A program made the position numbers and the translations under genes. A DNA stretch of 64,000 nucleotides, from positions 620,001-684,000 of the forward strand of contig NZ_AP024325.1 of NCBI RefSeq assembly GCF_018408855.1, given 5' to 3'. Below the pieces are notes generated by a model. The model was not told the origin of the DNA and did no database searches. It worked only from the letters and a program-made list of their open reading frames with translations. The DNA comes from Caballeronia sp. NK8 (GTDB taxonomy: Bacteria > Pseudomonadota > Gammaproteobacteria > Burkholderiales > Burkholderiaceae). This document shows positions 25,877-35,404 of the stretch, one piece after another (position 1 is the first letter of the stretch; every line of letters starts with the position of its first letter).

Positions 25877-28800
25877 CTAGCGGCTGGCCGTTCTGCCGCG
25901 CATGGCGGGCAGCTTGCGCGCGGCTTCATGCAACTGCGACGCGAAGGCTTGCGCGGTCTTTGCGGGCTCTTTTTCGACGGGCGGATGCATGCCGTCCGTC
26001 AGATGGTTCGCGAGCGCGGCGAACACCGAGGGATCGGCGAGCAGGCCGTCCGCATCGAGGCTCACACGTCCGTGCCGGCCGAATATCCACGCCTGATCGA
26101 AGGTGCTCGCGAGCTGGCTGTCGCGTACCGTCCGGCCGACGAATTCGCCGGGCTGAAGCTCGGGCATCGAGCGGGACGCCAATGACGTATCGGGTTCGAG
26201 CGGCCAGCCGATCTGGCTGCCGTCCGCCTCGCGCGAGCGCTCGGTCGCGCGCACGGCATCCGCCTCGACGACGGGCGTCACGAACACGACGGGCACGATG
26301 TTCTGTTCTGTCTGCGAGTTGGCCGTCGTCGCGAGCGCCTCGTTCCAGTACGGGCCCGCGCCTGCTGGCGGAATGTAGGGCGACGAAATGTCGAGGTGGA
26401 TCACCAGCGCGGCTTGCGCGGTCGCGCCTGCGGTGTCGCTCACGGTGTAGGTGAACGTGTCCGCCAGCACCTGACCAAGCCCGGCTGCCGCCAGCACCTG
26501 CGGGTTCGTCAGGTCGATCGCGTAGATGTACGTGCCGTCCGCGTTCAGCGTGAGCGTGCCGTAGCGGCCCGCAAGCGCGTGTCCCGGCGCGGCGGTGGCG
26601 CCGGTTTCCGACTGCACGCCGGCGACGTCGAGATGATCGTTCGCATCGGCATCGGCGTCATTGGGGAGCACGTTGCCGCGTGCCTGCGGCGCGGGCGTCT
26701 GATCGCTCGCGACGTTGCTGTCGTCATGCGGGGCGGGTGTATCGTCGGCGCCGTGGATCGTGACCGTGAGCGTGGTCCGCGAGGTCGCGCCCGCCGTGTC
26801 GCGCATCTGGTACGCGAACGTTTCGGTGAGCGTGTCGCCGCTCGTGCGCAGCGCCTGCACGGCCGCGTTGGCGTTATCCACGACATAGTCGTAGCTGCCG
26901 TTCGCATTCACGACGAGCGTGCCGTAGTGCCCCGCGAGCGCCTGTCCTGCTTCGGCGCTGCCGCCCGCATCGCTTGCGATGCTCACGACCTGTTTCGTCT
27001 CGCCGTTGGCTGCGTTGTCGACGTCGGTGTCATTGGCGAGGACGTTGCCGGTGGCGTCGCGTCCCGGCGTGCCGTTGTTCACGCCGCCGGCTTCGATCGC
27101 GGTGCTGCCGTCGTCGCGCGCGACGGGCGTGTCGTTCTGTCCTTCGATGGTGACACGCAATTGAGCCGTGCCTTGCGCGCCGAGCACATCCACGCTCGTA
27201 TAAGTGAACACGTCCTGAAGCGTCTGGCCGCTCGTGCGCAGCGCCTGCACCGCGGCCGATGCATTGTCGACGGCATAGCGCCAGGTGCCGTCGGCGTTCA
27301 TCGTCAGCGTGCCGTATGCGCCTCGCAGCGGCGTGCCGACCGCGCCGCTCTCGCCCTGCACGGCGCTCACGTGGATGGCGTCGCCGTCGGCGTCGGAGTC
27401 GTTGGCGAGCACGTTGCCCGATGGGTCCACGCCAGGCGTCGCGTTGCTCATGCCGCCAGCTTCGACGGCGGTTGCGGTGTCGTCGCGGGGGACGGGCGCA
27501 TCGTTGCGTCCGCGCACGACGATCGTGAGCCGCCCCAGGTCCGTCAGGTTGTCTCGATCCCGCACGCGATACGTGAAAACATCGTCGACGGTTTGCAGCG
27601 GACCCAGCGCGATGACCGTCGGATTGGTCATATCCACGCGATAGACATAGGTACCGTTCGCACCGATGAAAAGCGTGCCGTACTGCCCTTGCAGAATCGT
27701 GGCGTCGACGTTGCTGCTGCTGCCCGGCGTGATCGTCGACAACGGCTCGGCCGCGGCCGGGCCGCCTGCGCGGGCCGCGTTGCCGCTGAGCGAGTCGGTC
27801 TGATCGACGTCGGTGTCGTTGGTGAGCACGTTGCCGACGGCGTCGAACGCTCTGCCGTTGCCGATATTCGCCGAAGCGAGGGCAAAATCGTCGTGGGCGA
27901 CGGGCGCGTCGAAAGCGCCGCGAATCTGCACGGAGATCTGCGCCGTGTCGCTCGCGCCCGCTGCGTCGTGCATGCGGTAGGTGAAGGTTTCCTGCACGCT
28001 CTGGCCAATGATCAGGCGTTGCACGGCCGGCAGGCTGTTGTCGACGACGTAGGTGTAGCTGCCGTTCGGATTGATCGTGAACGTGCCGTAGGTGCCTTTG
28101 ACCGAAGTCGCGCCTGCGACGGCGGCGAAGTTGCCCGGCGACGCTTCCGCGCCGACCCGCACGCCATCGACGGCTTTGGTGTCGCCGGCGTCGACGTCCG
28201 TGTCGTTGAGGAGCACGTTGCCGGACGGATCGACGCCCGGCGTCTGGTTGAGCGTGCCGCCGGCTTCCATCGCGCTCGCCACGTCGTTTTGCGCGACCGG
28301 ATTGTCGTTCCTGCCGGAAATGACGATGTCCAGCTCGGCCTGCGCCGCCGCGCCGTGCGAGTCCGTGACCGTGTAGGTGAAGCGCTCGGTCAGAAGGTCG
28401 GACGCGAGCCGCAACGCCTGCACGTTCGGATTGGCGTTGTCGACGAGGTACTGCCACGCGCCGTTCGCACCGAGCGTCAGCGTGCCATAAGCGCCGCGCA
28501 GCGGCTGGCCCGGCACGCCCGCCGCGCCCGCGCCCGACGACGCGCCCGTGCGGATCGCCGATACCGTCAGCGGGTCGCGCTCGGGATCGCTGTCGTTGGC
28601 GAGCACGTTGCCGGACGGATCGACGCCCGGCGTGCCGTTGCTCGCGCCGCCTGCTTCCACCGCGCGGCCGGTGTCGGTCTGGGGCGTCGGCGCGTCGTTC
28701 ACGCCGCGCACGGTGATGACGAGTTGCGCCTGATCCGCGAGGCCGCTCGTATCGACGATGCGGTACGTGAAGGTTTCGGTGAGCGTCGCGCCGGGCGCGA

Positions 28801-31800
28801 GCGCGCGCACCGCCGCGTTGTTGCTGTCCACCGCGTAGTCGTACGCGCCGTTCGCGCCGATGCGGATCGTGCCATACAGGCCCGCGATGCTCGTGCCGTT
28901 CGCGGCGGTCGTGCCTGCGGCGACCGCCGTGAGGCTGCCGCCCGCCGCTTCGGCGCCGGTTCGCACGCCGTTCAGCACGAGAAGCGTGTTGGGATTGTCG
29001 GTATGGTCGACGTCCGTGTCGATGCCATTGCCGCCCGGCTGCGTGGTCGTGCCGGGGCGGCTCGCCTGCGTGATGACGTTGCCGGTGGCATCGACGGGAT
29101 TCACGCCGGTGCTGGCCGAACCGGCGCTGGCCGCGCCCGCGTCGTTGCTCGCGACGGGATTGTCGTTCGCGCCGTGAACCTCGATGCGCAACTGGGCGAG
29201 ATCGGAGAGCCCGCCCGCGTCGGCCAGCGCGTAGGTAAACGTGTCGACGAGCGGCGCATCGGCGGGTACGAGCGCCTGCACCTGCGCATTGTTGTTGTCG
29301 ATGACATAGCGATACGAGCCGTCCGCACCGATGATCAGCGTGCCGAACGCGCCCGCGATGCTCGTGCCGTTGCCGCTCGTCGTGCCCGCCGCGACCGTCG
29401 CGAGCGGCGCGTCGACCGCGCTTTCGGGCCGATTCGTGATGCCCGTCACGCGATGCGTTTCGCCGTTCGCCGCGCTGTCGACGTCGGTGTCGTTGGTGAG
29501 CACGTTGCCGGTCGCGTTGCTGCCCGGCGTGCCGTTCGCGACGCCGCCCGCTTCGGTAGCCGAACCGTTGTCGTCGACGCCGATGGGGGTGTCGTTCGCG
29601 CCGTGGATCGTCACGGTGAGCGTCGTGCTCGCGCTCGCGTTCGCGCTGTCGTTCACGACATAGGTGAAGCGTTCGGTCAGCGTCTGGCCGGAGAGCCGCA
29701 GCGCCTGGACCGCCGCATTGGCATTGTCGACGACATACTGATAGCCGCCGTTCGCGCCCAGGCTCAACGTGCCATACAGCCCGGCGATGCCGCCGCGCCC
29801 CACGTTCGGCAGGAAGATGCTCGCGCCGCTCTGGTTGCTCACCTGCACGACGCGCAGCGCGTCGCCATTGGTGGCGATATCGACGTCCGTGTCGTTGGTG
29901 AGCACGTTGCCGGTCGGATCGACGCCCGGTTGCGCGTTGGCGTTGCCGCCGGCTTCGGTCGCGCTCGCCGCATCGGGGACGGCCACGGGCGCGTCGTTGA
30001 CCGCCGTCACCGTGATCGGCAGCGTGCTGGTGGCGATGCGCGCATCGCCCGCTTCGCCTGGAATGCCGTTGCCGTTGAAGTCGCCGAAGTTGCCGCGGTC
30101 ATTGGTGCTGACCGTGAGCGTATCCGGGCCGTTGAAGTTCGCGTTGCCGAGATACTGCAGGTTCGCGAGCGCGCTGTTGAGCGAAGCGAGCGTGCCCGTC
30201 AGCGTGAGCGTCGCGGTGTGCTCGCCCGATTCGGTGACGCCGGCGGGCAGGGCGCTCAGAAAGAGCGTGCCGTGCAGTACGTTGAGCGCGACCTGAAGCG
30301 TGCCGCCGCCCGCGTCCACATCGCTCACGGTGATGCCCGCAAGACTGAGCGTCGTGTCTTCGAGTCCGGTCGGCGATGCGGGCAGCGTGTTGACGGGCGC
30401 ATCGTTCTGCTCGACATAGCCGGCATTCGCGCTCGCCGTGCCGCCATCCGCGAGCGTGAAGCCGATGGTGCCGAGCGGCGTGGCCGCGTCGCTGTCGATA
30501 CGCACCGCGAGCGCGCCGACCGGTTGCGGATACGTGATCGCGCCCGTGGGCGCCTGAATACGGTAGACGCCGAGCGGCAGCACGCCGAATTCGTAGTGTC
30601 CGTTCGCGTCGGTGGTGGCGGTGTAGACGAGATTGTCGGCGGTGGTGGCGAGATTGCCATCGACGCCCGCCCAGGTCAGCGTGACGCTCTGTCCGGCGAG
30701 TCCGGGGCCGTCGGGCGTGGCGGATGCCGTCGCGGATGCCGTGTCGTCCCACAGCGTGCCGCTCACCACGCCGAGGCCCGCCGCGCTCGCGCGAACGTAG
30801 ATGTTGGGACTCGTGCCCGCGCCGGTGCGCTCTCCATCCGCCGTGCCCGCGACGCCGACGCCCGAGCCGCCCCAGTTCGTGAAGCTGGCGGGCAGGCTGG
30901 TCCAGGTGAGCGTCGCGTTGGTCGGGGCGATGGGCGCGCCGTTGGGCACATCGGCGGAGTAGAACACCTGCACCTGGCTGTTCACCGCGAGTTCGGCGAA
31001 GGTGAGGCGAAGCCCGTTGCTCGTGTCCACCGCCGCGCCGATGCCCGCGAGTTGCGCCGCGGTGTAGGTCGTGCCGTTGATGACGAGATGGTCGAACGTA
31101 TAACCGGTCGCGCCCGTGAAGCTGTCGGTGAGCACGACATCGTAGGCCGGAGACGTGCCGCTCTGCGTGAAGCGCACGTCGACCTGAGCCGTGCCGCTAT
31201 TCGCGCCGACGCCCGGATCGAAGCCGTAGACCTGCTTTTGCACGCCGGTGAAGTTCGGCTCGACGATATCCTCGCGCACCGTATCGGCGGTTGACAGCAG
31301 ACTGGCACCCGAACGGTCGACTGCGCTCATCGTGAGCGCCGCGCCCGCGACATTGGACGCCTGATTCGCCACGCGTGTGTTGAATTCGAGCGAGATGCCT
31401 TCGAGGTCGGCGTCGCTGTCCGGATTGACGATATTGCCGAGCCGGAACGTGATCGTCTCGTTGCCGTTGGCATCGGTGGCGACGCTGATGTTCGCCGCGT
31501 TCAGCACGCCCGTGGGCGCGGCGCCCGACAGGTCCGGCGTGATCGGCAGCGCCTCGGGGCTGGTTTCGTTGCCGGTTTCGTTGAGCGTGCCGCCCGTCAC
31601 GAGACTGGTGATGTCCGTCGTGATGCCGTTGTTCGCGATGAACACGATGCGCGCCGTGCCGTCGTTGATGAAGCGCAGGCCGTTCTGCAGCGTGATCTGC
31701 AGCGAGTAGTCGTTGGTGGCGCCCTCGGCGAGCAGCGAGACCACGCGGTATCGAATCACTTCGCCCACGGTGACGCTTTCGTCCGATGCGTCCGTGGGCG

Positions 31801-34800
31801 AGGGCGCGGGCGTGTCCGCGACACCGCCCACGCGCGAGATCGTCACGACCTGCGCGACCGGCACCGTCAGCGTCGCGCTCGTGCGGTAGTCGTTGAGCGC
31901 GCCGCTGTTGAGCAGGCCGTCCGCTCCGGTACGCTCGCCAGCGGGATCGGCGCTGGCCGATGTGGTGCCGTCGAGGCTCGTCCACCGGGCCGTCGCGGTG
32001 TTGTCGAACGACGGCACGCTCGCCGCCGACGCGAGCACCGTTCCGGAGACGCGGATCGTCACGCTGCCGCCTTTCGCGATGTCGACATTCGCGCCCGCCG
32101 TCGTGCGCAACTGGCCGCCAGCCAGCTCGAAATCCGGGCCGCCGTGATTGGTCGCGCCGTTCTGGTACGTGACGCCGAGGATCGCCAGATTGCCGAGCTG
32201 CACGGGCAGCGTATCGAGAAAGCTCACGTCGAACGCGTTGAAATCGGTCGCGCCCGCGCCGTTGCTGATCGTGATGTCGTACTCGACCGTGTCGCCCTGG
32301 TCGACACCGAAGCGCGGCAGCGCGGGCGTCGTCTGCGTGACCTGCAGCGTCGGCTCGCGGATCACGACGGTCGGCGCGGCGCCGCTCTGCGCGACGGTGC
32401 GATCGAGCGCGGCCGCGCCATTGGGCGTGTCGCCGTCCGGATCGTTGTAGAGCAGCCGGCCGGAGTCGGCGAGCGTCACGCCCGCCTGATTGCCCGTCGT
32501 GTTGCTCCCCGCCAGATGCACGCGGATCACGAAGGAGTCGTTCGCGCCGTTGTTGTCGGCGGTGGCGGCGGAGGTCGCGAAGGTCCAGCGCGCGCCCGCG
32601 CCGTCCGCGCCCAGTTGGCCCGACAAGGCCGCGAGGCTCGCCACGCTCACGCTGCCGTTGAAGTCCGCCGCGAGCGCGGCGCTGCCCGCGGCGGTCGTGA
32701 TGATCTGATAGCCGAGGCCGCCGTTGAAGCTCGTGTCGAGGCGCAGGCCGGCGGGAATCAGGTCGTCGACACGCAGATTGCGCGTGCCGCCTTCGGGCAG
32801 CGTCACCACGATGTCGTAGGTCATGCTTTCGCCGATCACGAGGTCGCTGCCGGTCGTGTGGCTCGCGCTCGAATCGGCGTCGTCGAGCGTGCCGCCGCCG
32901 TACCGCACGCTGACGGTGGGCGCGGCGATCTGCTCGTTGGCCGTGTCGGTGAGGTCGGTCGGCGTGAAGTCCGTGCCGCCCTCGACGCTCGCGTAGTGTG
33001 TGAGTGCGGCGCTCGTCCGCAGCGTGCTGCCCGCGGCGATGCCATTGACGACCGTCGCATCGTACGTGACGACGACGACGTTCGCGCCCGTCTGATCCGC
33101 CGCCGTGCCAGCGCGTCCGGCAGTCAGCGTCGCGACGCCGCCTGCGTCGAGAAAGGTGATCGTGATGCCGCTCACGCTGTAGTCCACGCCGGCCGTCAGT
33201 CGCGTGCCGTCGCCGCGATAGATCGCGAGATCGGCCGCCGCGAGACTGCCGCCGACGAACTGAAGCCCGCCGGGCAGCGTGACGGTGGTCGAGGCGTCGA
33301 ACGCGCCGCCGCCGCCCGTGTTCTTGATCGCGGTGGCGAGACGCACGGTGTCGCCGCCGTCGATGCCGCTGACATTGCCGTCGACGGCGGCGACGTTCGT
33401 GACCGATCCTGCGAAGGGCACGCCGGCACTGCCCGGCGCATTCCAGGTTCCGGTCGTGCCGGACACGGCGCCGTCGCTGCTCGCGACGACGCCTTGCCGG
33501 ATGTCGAGCACCGGTTCGGCGACCGAGGCGACCACGGCGACATCGGACGATACGAGCGGCGTGTGCGCGATCGTCGTGACCTGGTTCGACTGCGCGAGCA
33601 CGTCGAAGGAGCGCTGATCGGCGTAAGGCTGATCGCCCACGCGCATCGTGAAGAGAATCTGGATGGTGCTGCCGCTCGTGGCGTTCGTCGCGAAGCTGCC
33701 GAAGTCGAACACGAGCGAGTTGCCGCTGCCTTCGCTCACGCTGATGAGGCCGCCCGCGTTCGTGTTGGCCGCGCCGAAGCTCCACTGGCCGACGCCGCTT
33801 CCCTGCGTCCAGTTGATGCCGGTCGCGTTCAGGAGCGGCAGCGGCAGATAGGCCGCGATCGAGAACCGTTCGTAGTCGCCGGTGACCAGGTCGTAGCGCA
33901 GGCTGAAGGTGACGACATCGCCCGGATTCAGTTCGCCGCTCGCGGGCGGCGTTGTCCCGTTGACCGTGACGAGCGCGATGTCGACCTGATGCGTGGGCAC
34001 CGTGCTCACCGTCGATGAGTCGTCGCTTACCGAGCCGCCCGTCAGGTTGAGCCGGTCGAGCAGCAGCGTCGCGGCGACGGTCGCGTGATTGCCGAAGGAA
34101 TCGCCCTCGTTGATGTCGCTCTGCGTGTAGCTGCTCGCGTAGCGCTGGCCGACCACGGCGAGATAGTCGATGCGCGCCGTGGTCGCGCCCTGCTGGCTGC
34201 CATCGGAGATGATGTCGCCCGCCAGCGCGCCGGGCTGCAGCGCGCGCGCCGTCGCGATCGACGCGCCGATGTCGAAGGCAAGGGTGGTCGTGCCGTTCGC
34301 GTTGACGGTGCGCGTCGAGACGAGCGCGATGGTGTGCGTGACGCCGTCCTGCGTGTAGGTGAGCGTCGGTGTGCCGGTGAGCGTCTGGCCGTCGCCAAGC
34401 TGGTCCGTCACGATGAACTGTCCCGCGCCGAGCTGCGTCTTGCCGATTGCGAAGTAGTCGGACAACGCAACATTGAGGGCATAGGCGAGCGTGTCGCCGG
34501 GCGTGACGCCCGCCGTGCCGGTGTCGGTTTGCTCGCTGACCTGCTTTTCCAGCGTCGCGGCCTTTGCGATGAAGGTCGTGCCGGTGCCATCGGCTTTGCC
34601 GGTGAAGGCGATACTCGTATTCGGCGGCGTGAGATCGCGCGGATCGAGCGGCACCCACTGGCCGCTTCCCGATGCCGTGCCGAACGCGATGCTCACCGGC
34701 GCGCCCGTGGTCGGATTGATCACGCTTGCGCCGGACGCATCCGTTTGCGGCACGTAAAAGCTGACCACGGTATCGACCGAACCGCTGAGACTTGCGTATT

Positions 34801-35404
34801 CCACCGAGTACGAACGGATGAACACGGTGTCGCTGCTGATCGCGGCACTGATGAGCGCGGCGTTGGTCAGCACCGACCCGTCCTGCAACGTGAGCGACGT
34901 GATCGTGCCGCCCGCGCCCGGCGTGATCGCGGTGATTTGAACGTTTGCGGGGACGTCCTGATTGATGATCACATCGGTGAGCGTCTGCCCGGTGGCGGCG
35001 GTCGCGGTGACGGTTTCCGTGCGCACGAAGTTGGGGCCGGTGGCGGTCTCGCCTTCGGGCGTATTGACGGTCTGCTTCAGCGACACGACCGTCGGATGCA
35101 CGGTGAAGTCCCGCAGCGCGGTTTCGATGATCGTCGGGTCCGCCGTGGGATTGTCGAGCGAGTCGTTGCCGAACTGGAATGCGCCGCGCGCGCCGATCGT
35201 CAGGTCGGGGCTGCTGTTGGAGAACGCCGTGTCGGCGAGATTGCTCAACTGCGCGTTGACCTGCACGGTGATGGCGGGCTGTCCCTGCGCGACACTCGCG
35301 AACGGCAGTTCGAGCACGACGAGTTCGTCGCCGGGGCGCAGACCGTAGGTGGCGGCGTTGACGACGAGCGCGTTGCCGCTCGCGTCTTTCGCGAGCGGAT
35401 GCAC
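25877..35404 (-). CDS. Giant VCBS-repeat surface protein, main body (continues the frame of the DUF4347 gene)
   Basis: An uninterrupted frame of 3,175 codons. From the N-terminal side it contains long beta-rich DUF11/isopeptide-type segments (about 35400-30800), one SdrD-B/Cna-like domain (GTLWDD...GHYEFGVLPLGVYRI, about 30770-30440), a cadherin-like segment (DTTLSLAGITVSDVDAGGG), nine VCBS-type repeats, and a C-terminal region of about 200 residues without RTX nonapeptides. It begins at a GTG codon that is only the point where the frame opens. The DUF4347 part lies in another frame directly upstream, and the two join if one base is added near 35405-35408. The protein is probably an adhesin exported by the four downstream gene products. 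Confidence 0.85.
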   Translation of the reverse strand: MHPLAKDASGNALVVNAATYGLRPGDELVVLELPFASVAQGQPAITVQVNAQLSNLADTAFSNSSPDLTIGARGAFQFGNDSLDNPTADPTIIETALRDFTVHPTVVSLKQTVNTPEGETATGPNFVRTETVTATAATGQTLTDVIINQDVPANVQITAITPGAGGTITSLTLQDGSVLTNAALISAAISSDTVFIRSYSVEYASLSGSVDTVVSFYVPQTDASGASVINPTTGAPVSIAFGTASGSGQWVPLDPRDLTPPNTSIAFTGKADGTGTTFIAKAATLEKQVSEQTDTGTAGVTPGDTLAYALNVALSDYFAIGKTQLGAGQFIVTDQLGDGQTLTGTPTLTYTQDGVTHTIALVSTRTVNANGTTTLAFDIGASIATARALQPGALAGDIISDGSQQGATTARIDYLAVVGQRYASSYTQSDINEGDSFGNHATVAATLLLDRLNLTGGSVSDDSSTVSTVPTHQVDIALVTVNGTTPPASGELNPGDVVTFSLRYDLVTGDYERFSIAAYLPLPLLNATGINWTQGSGVGQWSFGAANTNAGGLISVSEGSGNSLVFDFGSFATNATSGSTIQILFTMRVGDQPYADQRSFDVLAQSNQVTTIAHTPLVSSDVAVVASVAEPVLDIRQGVVASSDGAVSGTTGTWNAPGSAGVPFAGSVTNVAAVDGNVSGIDGGDTVRLATAIKNTGGGGAFDASTTVTLPGGLQFVGGSLAAADLAIYRGDGTRLTAGVDYSVSGITITFLDAGGVATLTAGRAGTAADQTGANVVVVTYDATVVNGIAAGSTLRTSAALTHYASVEGGTDFTPTDLTDTANEQIAAPTVSVRYGGGTLDDADSSASHTTGSDLVIGESMTYDIVVTLPEGGTRNLRVDDLIPAGLRLDTSFNGGLGYQIITTAAGSAALAADFNGSVSVASLAALSGQLGADGAGARWTFATSAATADNNGANDSFVIRVHLAGSNTTGNQAGVTLADSGRLLYNDPDGDTPNGAAALDRTVAQSGAAPTVVIREPTLQVTQTTPALPRFGVDQGDTVEYDITISNGAGATDFNAFDVSFLDTLPVQLGNLAILGVTYQNGATNHGGPDFELAGGQLRTTAGANVDIAKGGSVTIRVSGTVLASAASVPSFDNTATARWTSLDGTTSASADPAGERTGADGLLNSGALNDYRTSATLTVPVAQVVTISRVGGVADTPAPSPTDASDESVTVGEVIRYRVVSLLAEGATNDYSLQITLQNGLRFINDGTARIVFIANNGITTDITSLVTGGTLNETGNETSPEALPITPDLSGAAPTGVLNAANISVATDANGNETITFRLGNIVNPDSDADLEGISLEFNTRVANQASNVAGAALTMSAVDRSGASLLSTADTVREDIVEPNFTGVQKQVYGFDPGVGANSGTAQVDVRFTQSGTSPAYDVVLTDSFTGATGYTFDHLVINGTTYTAAQLAGIGAAVDTSNGLRLTFAELAVNSQVQVFYSADVPNGAPIAPTNATLTWTSLPASFTNWGGSGVGVAGTADGERTGAGTSPNIYVRASAAGLGVVSGTLWDDTASATASATPDGPGLAGQSVTLTWAGVDGNLATTADNLVYTATTDANGHYEFGVLPLGVYRIQAPTGAITYPQPVGALAVRIDSDAATPLGTIGFTLADGGTASANAGYVEQNDAPVNTLPASPTGLEDTTLSLAGITVSDVDAGGGTLQVALNVLHGTLFLSALPAGVTESGEHTATLTLTGTLASLNSALANLQYLGNANFNGPDTLTVSTNDRGNFGDFNGNGIPGEAGDARIATSTLPITVTAVNDAPVAVPDAASATEAGGNANAQPGVDPTGNVLTNDTDVDIATNGDALRVVQVSNQSGASIFLPNVGRGGIAGLYGTLSLGANGGYQYVVDNANAAVQALRLSGQTLTERFTYVVNDSANASASTTLTVTIHGANDTPIGVDDNGSATEAGGVANGTPGSNATGNVLTNDTDVDSAANGETHRVTGITNRPESAVDAPLATVAAGTTSGNGTSIAGAFGTLIIGADGSYRYVIDNNNAQVQALVPADAPLVDTFTYALADAGGLSDLAQLRIEVHGANDNPVASNDAGAASAGSASTGVNPVDATGNVITQASRPGTTTQPGGNGIDTDVDHTDNPNTLLVLNGVRTGAEAAGGSLTAVAAGTTAANGTSIAGLYGTIRIGANGAYDYAVDSNNAAVRALAPGATLTETFTYRIVDTSGLADQAQLVITVRGVNDAPTPQTDTGRAVEAGGASNGTPGVDPSGNVLANDSDPERDPLTVSAIRTGASSGAGAAGVPGQPLRGAYGTLTLGANGAWQYLVDNANPNVQALRLASDLLTERFTYTVTDSHGAAAQAELDIVISGRNDNPVAQNDVASAMEAGGTLNQTPGVDPSGNVLLNDTDVDAGDTKAVDGVRVGAEASPGNFAAVAGATSVKGTYGTFTINPNGSYTYVVDNSLPAVQRLIIGQSVQETFTYRMHDAAGASDTAQISVQIRGAFDAPVAHDDFALASANIGNGRAFDAVGNVLTNDTDVDQTDSLSGNAARAGGPAAAEPLSTITPGSSSNVDATILQGQYGTLFIGANGTYVYRVDMTNPTVIALGPLQTVDDVFTYRVRDRDNLTDLGRLTIVVRGRNDAPVPRDDTATAVEAGGMSNATPGVDPSGNVLANDSDADGDAIHVSAVQGESGAVGTPLRGAYGTLTMNADGTWRYAVDNASAAVQALRTSGQTLQDVFTYTSVDVLGAQGTAQLRVTIEGQNDTPVARDDGSTAIEAGGVNNGTPGRDATGNVLANDTDVDNAANGETKQVVSIASDAGGSAEAGQALAGHYGTLVVNANGSYDYVVDNANAAVQALRTSGDTLTETFAYQMRDTAGATSRTTLTVTIHGADDTPAPHDDSNVASDQTPAPQARGNVLPNDADADANDHLDVAGVQSETGATAAPGHALAGRYGTLTLNADGTYIYAIDLTNPQVLAAAGLGQVLADTFTYTVSDTAGATAQAALVIHLDISSPYIPPAGAGPYWNEALATTANSQTEQNIVPVVFVTPVVEADAVRATERSREADGSQIGWPLEPDTSLASRSMPELQPGEFVGRTVRDSQLASTFDQAWIFGRHGRVSLDADGLLADPSVFAALANHLTDGMHPPVEKEPAKTAQAFASQLHEAARKLPAMRGRTASR
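26385..30003 (-). repeat. Nine tandem VCBS-type repeats (protein-level)
   Basis: Nine units of about 120-160 codons each follow one pattern: NDxPVAxDD, an EAGG block, GNVLxNDTDVD, a variable loop, GxYGTLxxxANGxYxYxVDN, and a closing TxTVxGxND. Units 3 and 6 depart most from the consensus. The DNA copies are diverged, so recombination between them is not recent. Each unit should form a beta-sandwich, giving a long fibre. Confidence 0.85.

Noticed and set aside
25877..26385. RTX-type calcium-binding nonapeptides at the C-terminus of the giant protein
   Set aside because: No GGxGxDxxx repeats are present, so classical RTX type I secretion is not supported.
26385..30003. Regular repeats that might suggest a CRISPR array or a minisatellite
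   Set aside because: The repeats are 360-480 bases, coding and diverged at DNA level, with VCBS consensus in the protein.
26396..31294. A 1,632-codon open frame on the plus strand opposite the giant protein gene
   Set aside because: It is an antisense shadow of a GC-rich repeat gene: its composition is Arg/Val/Ala-rich with no recognisable domains, and the minus-strand frame has clear VCBS repeats.
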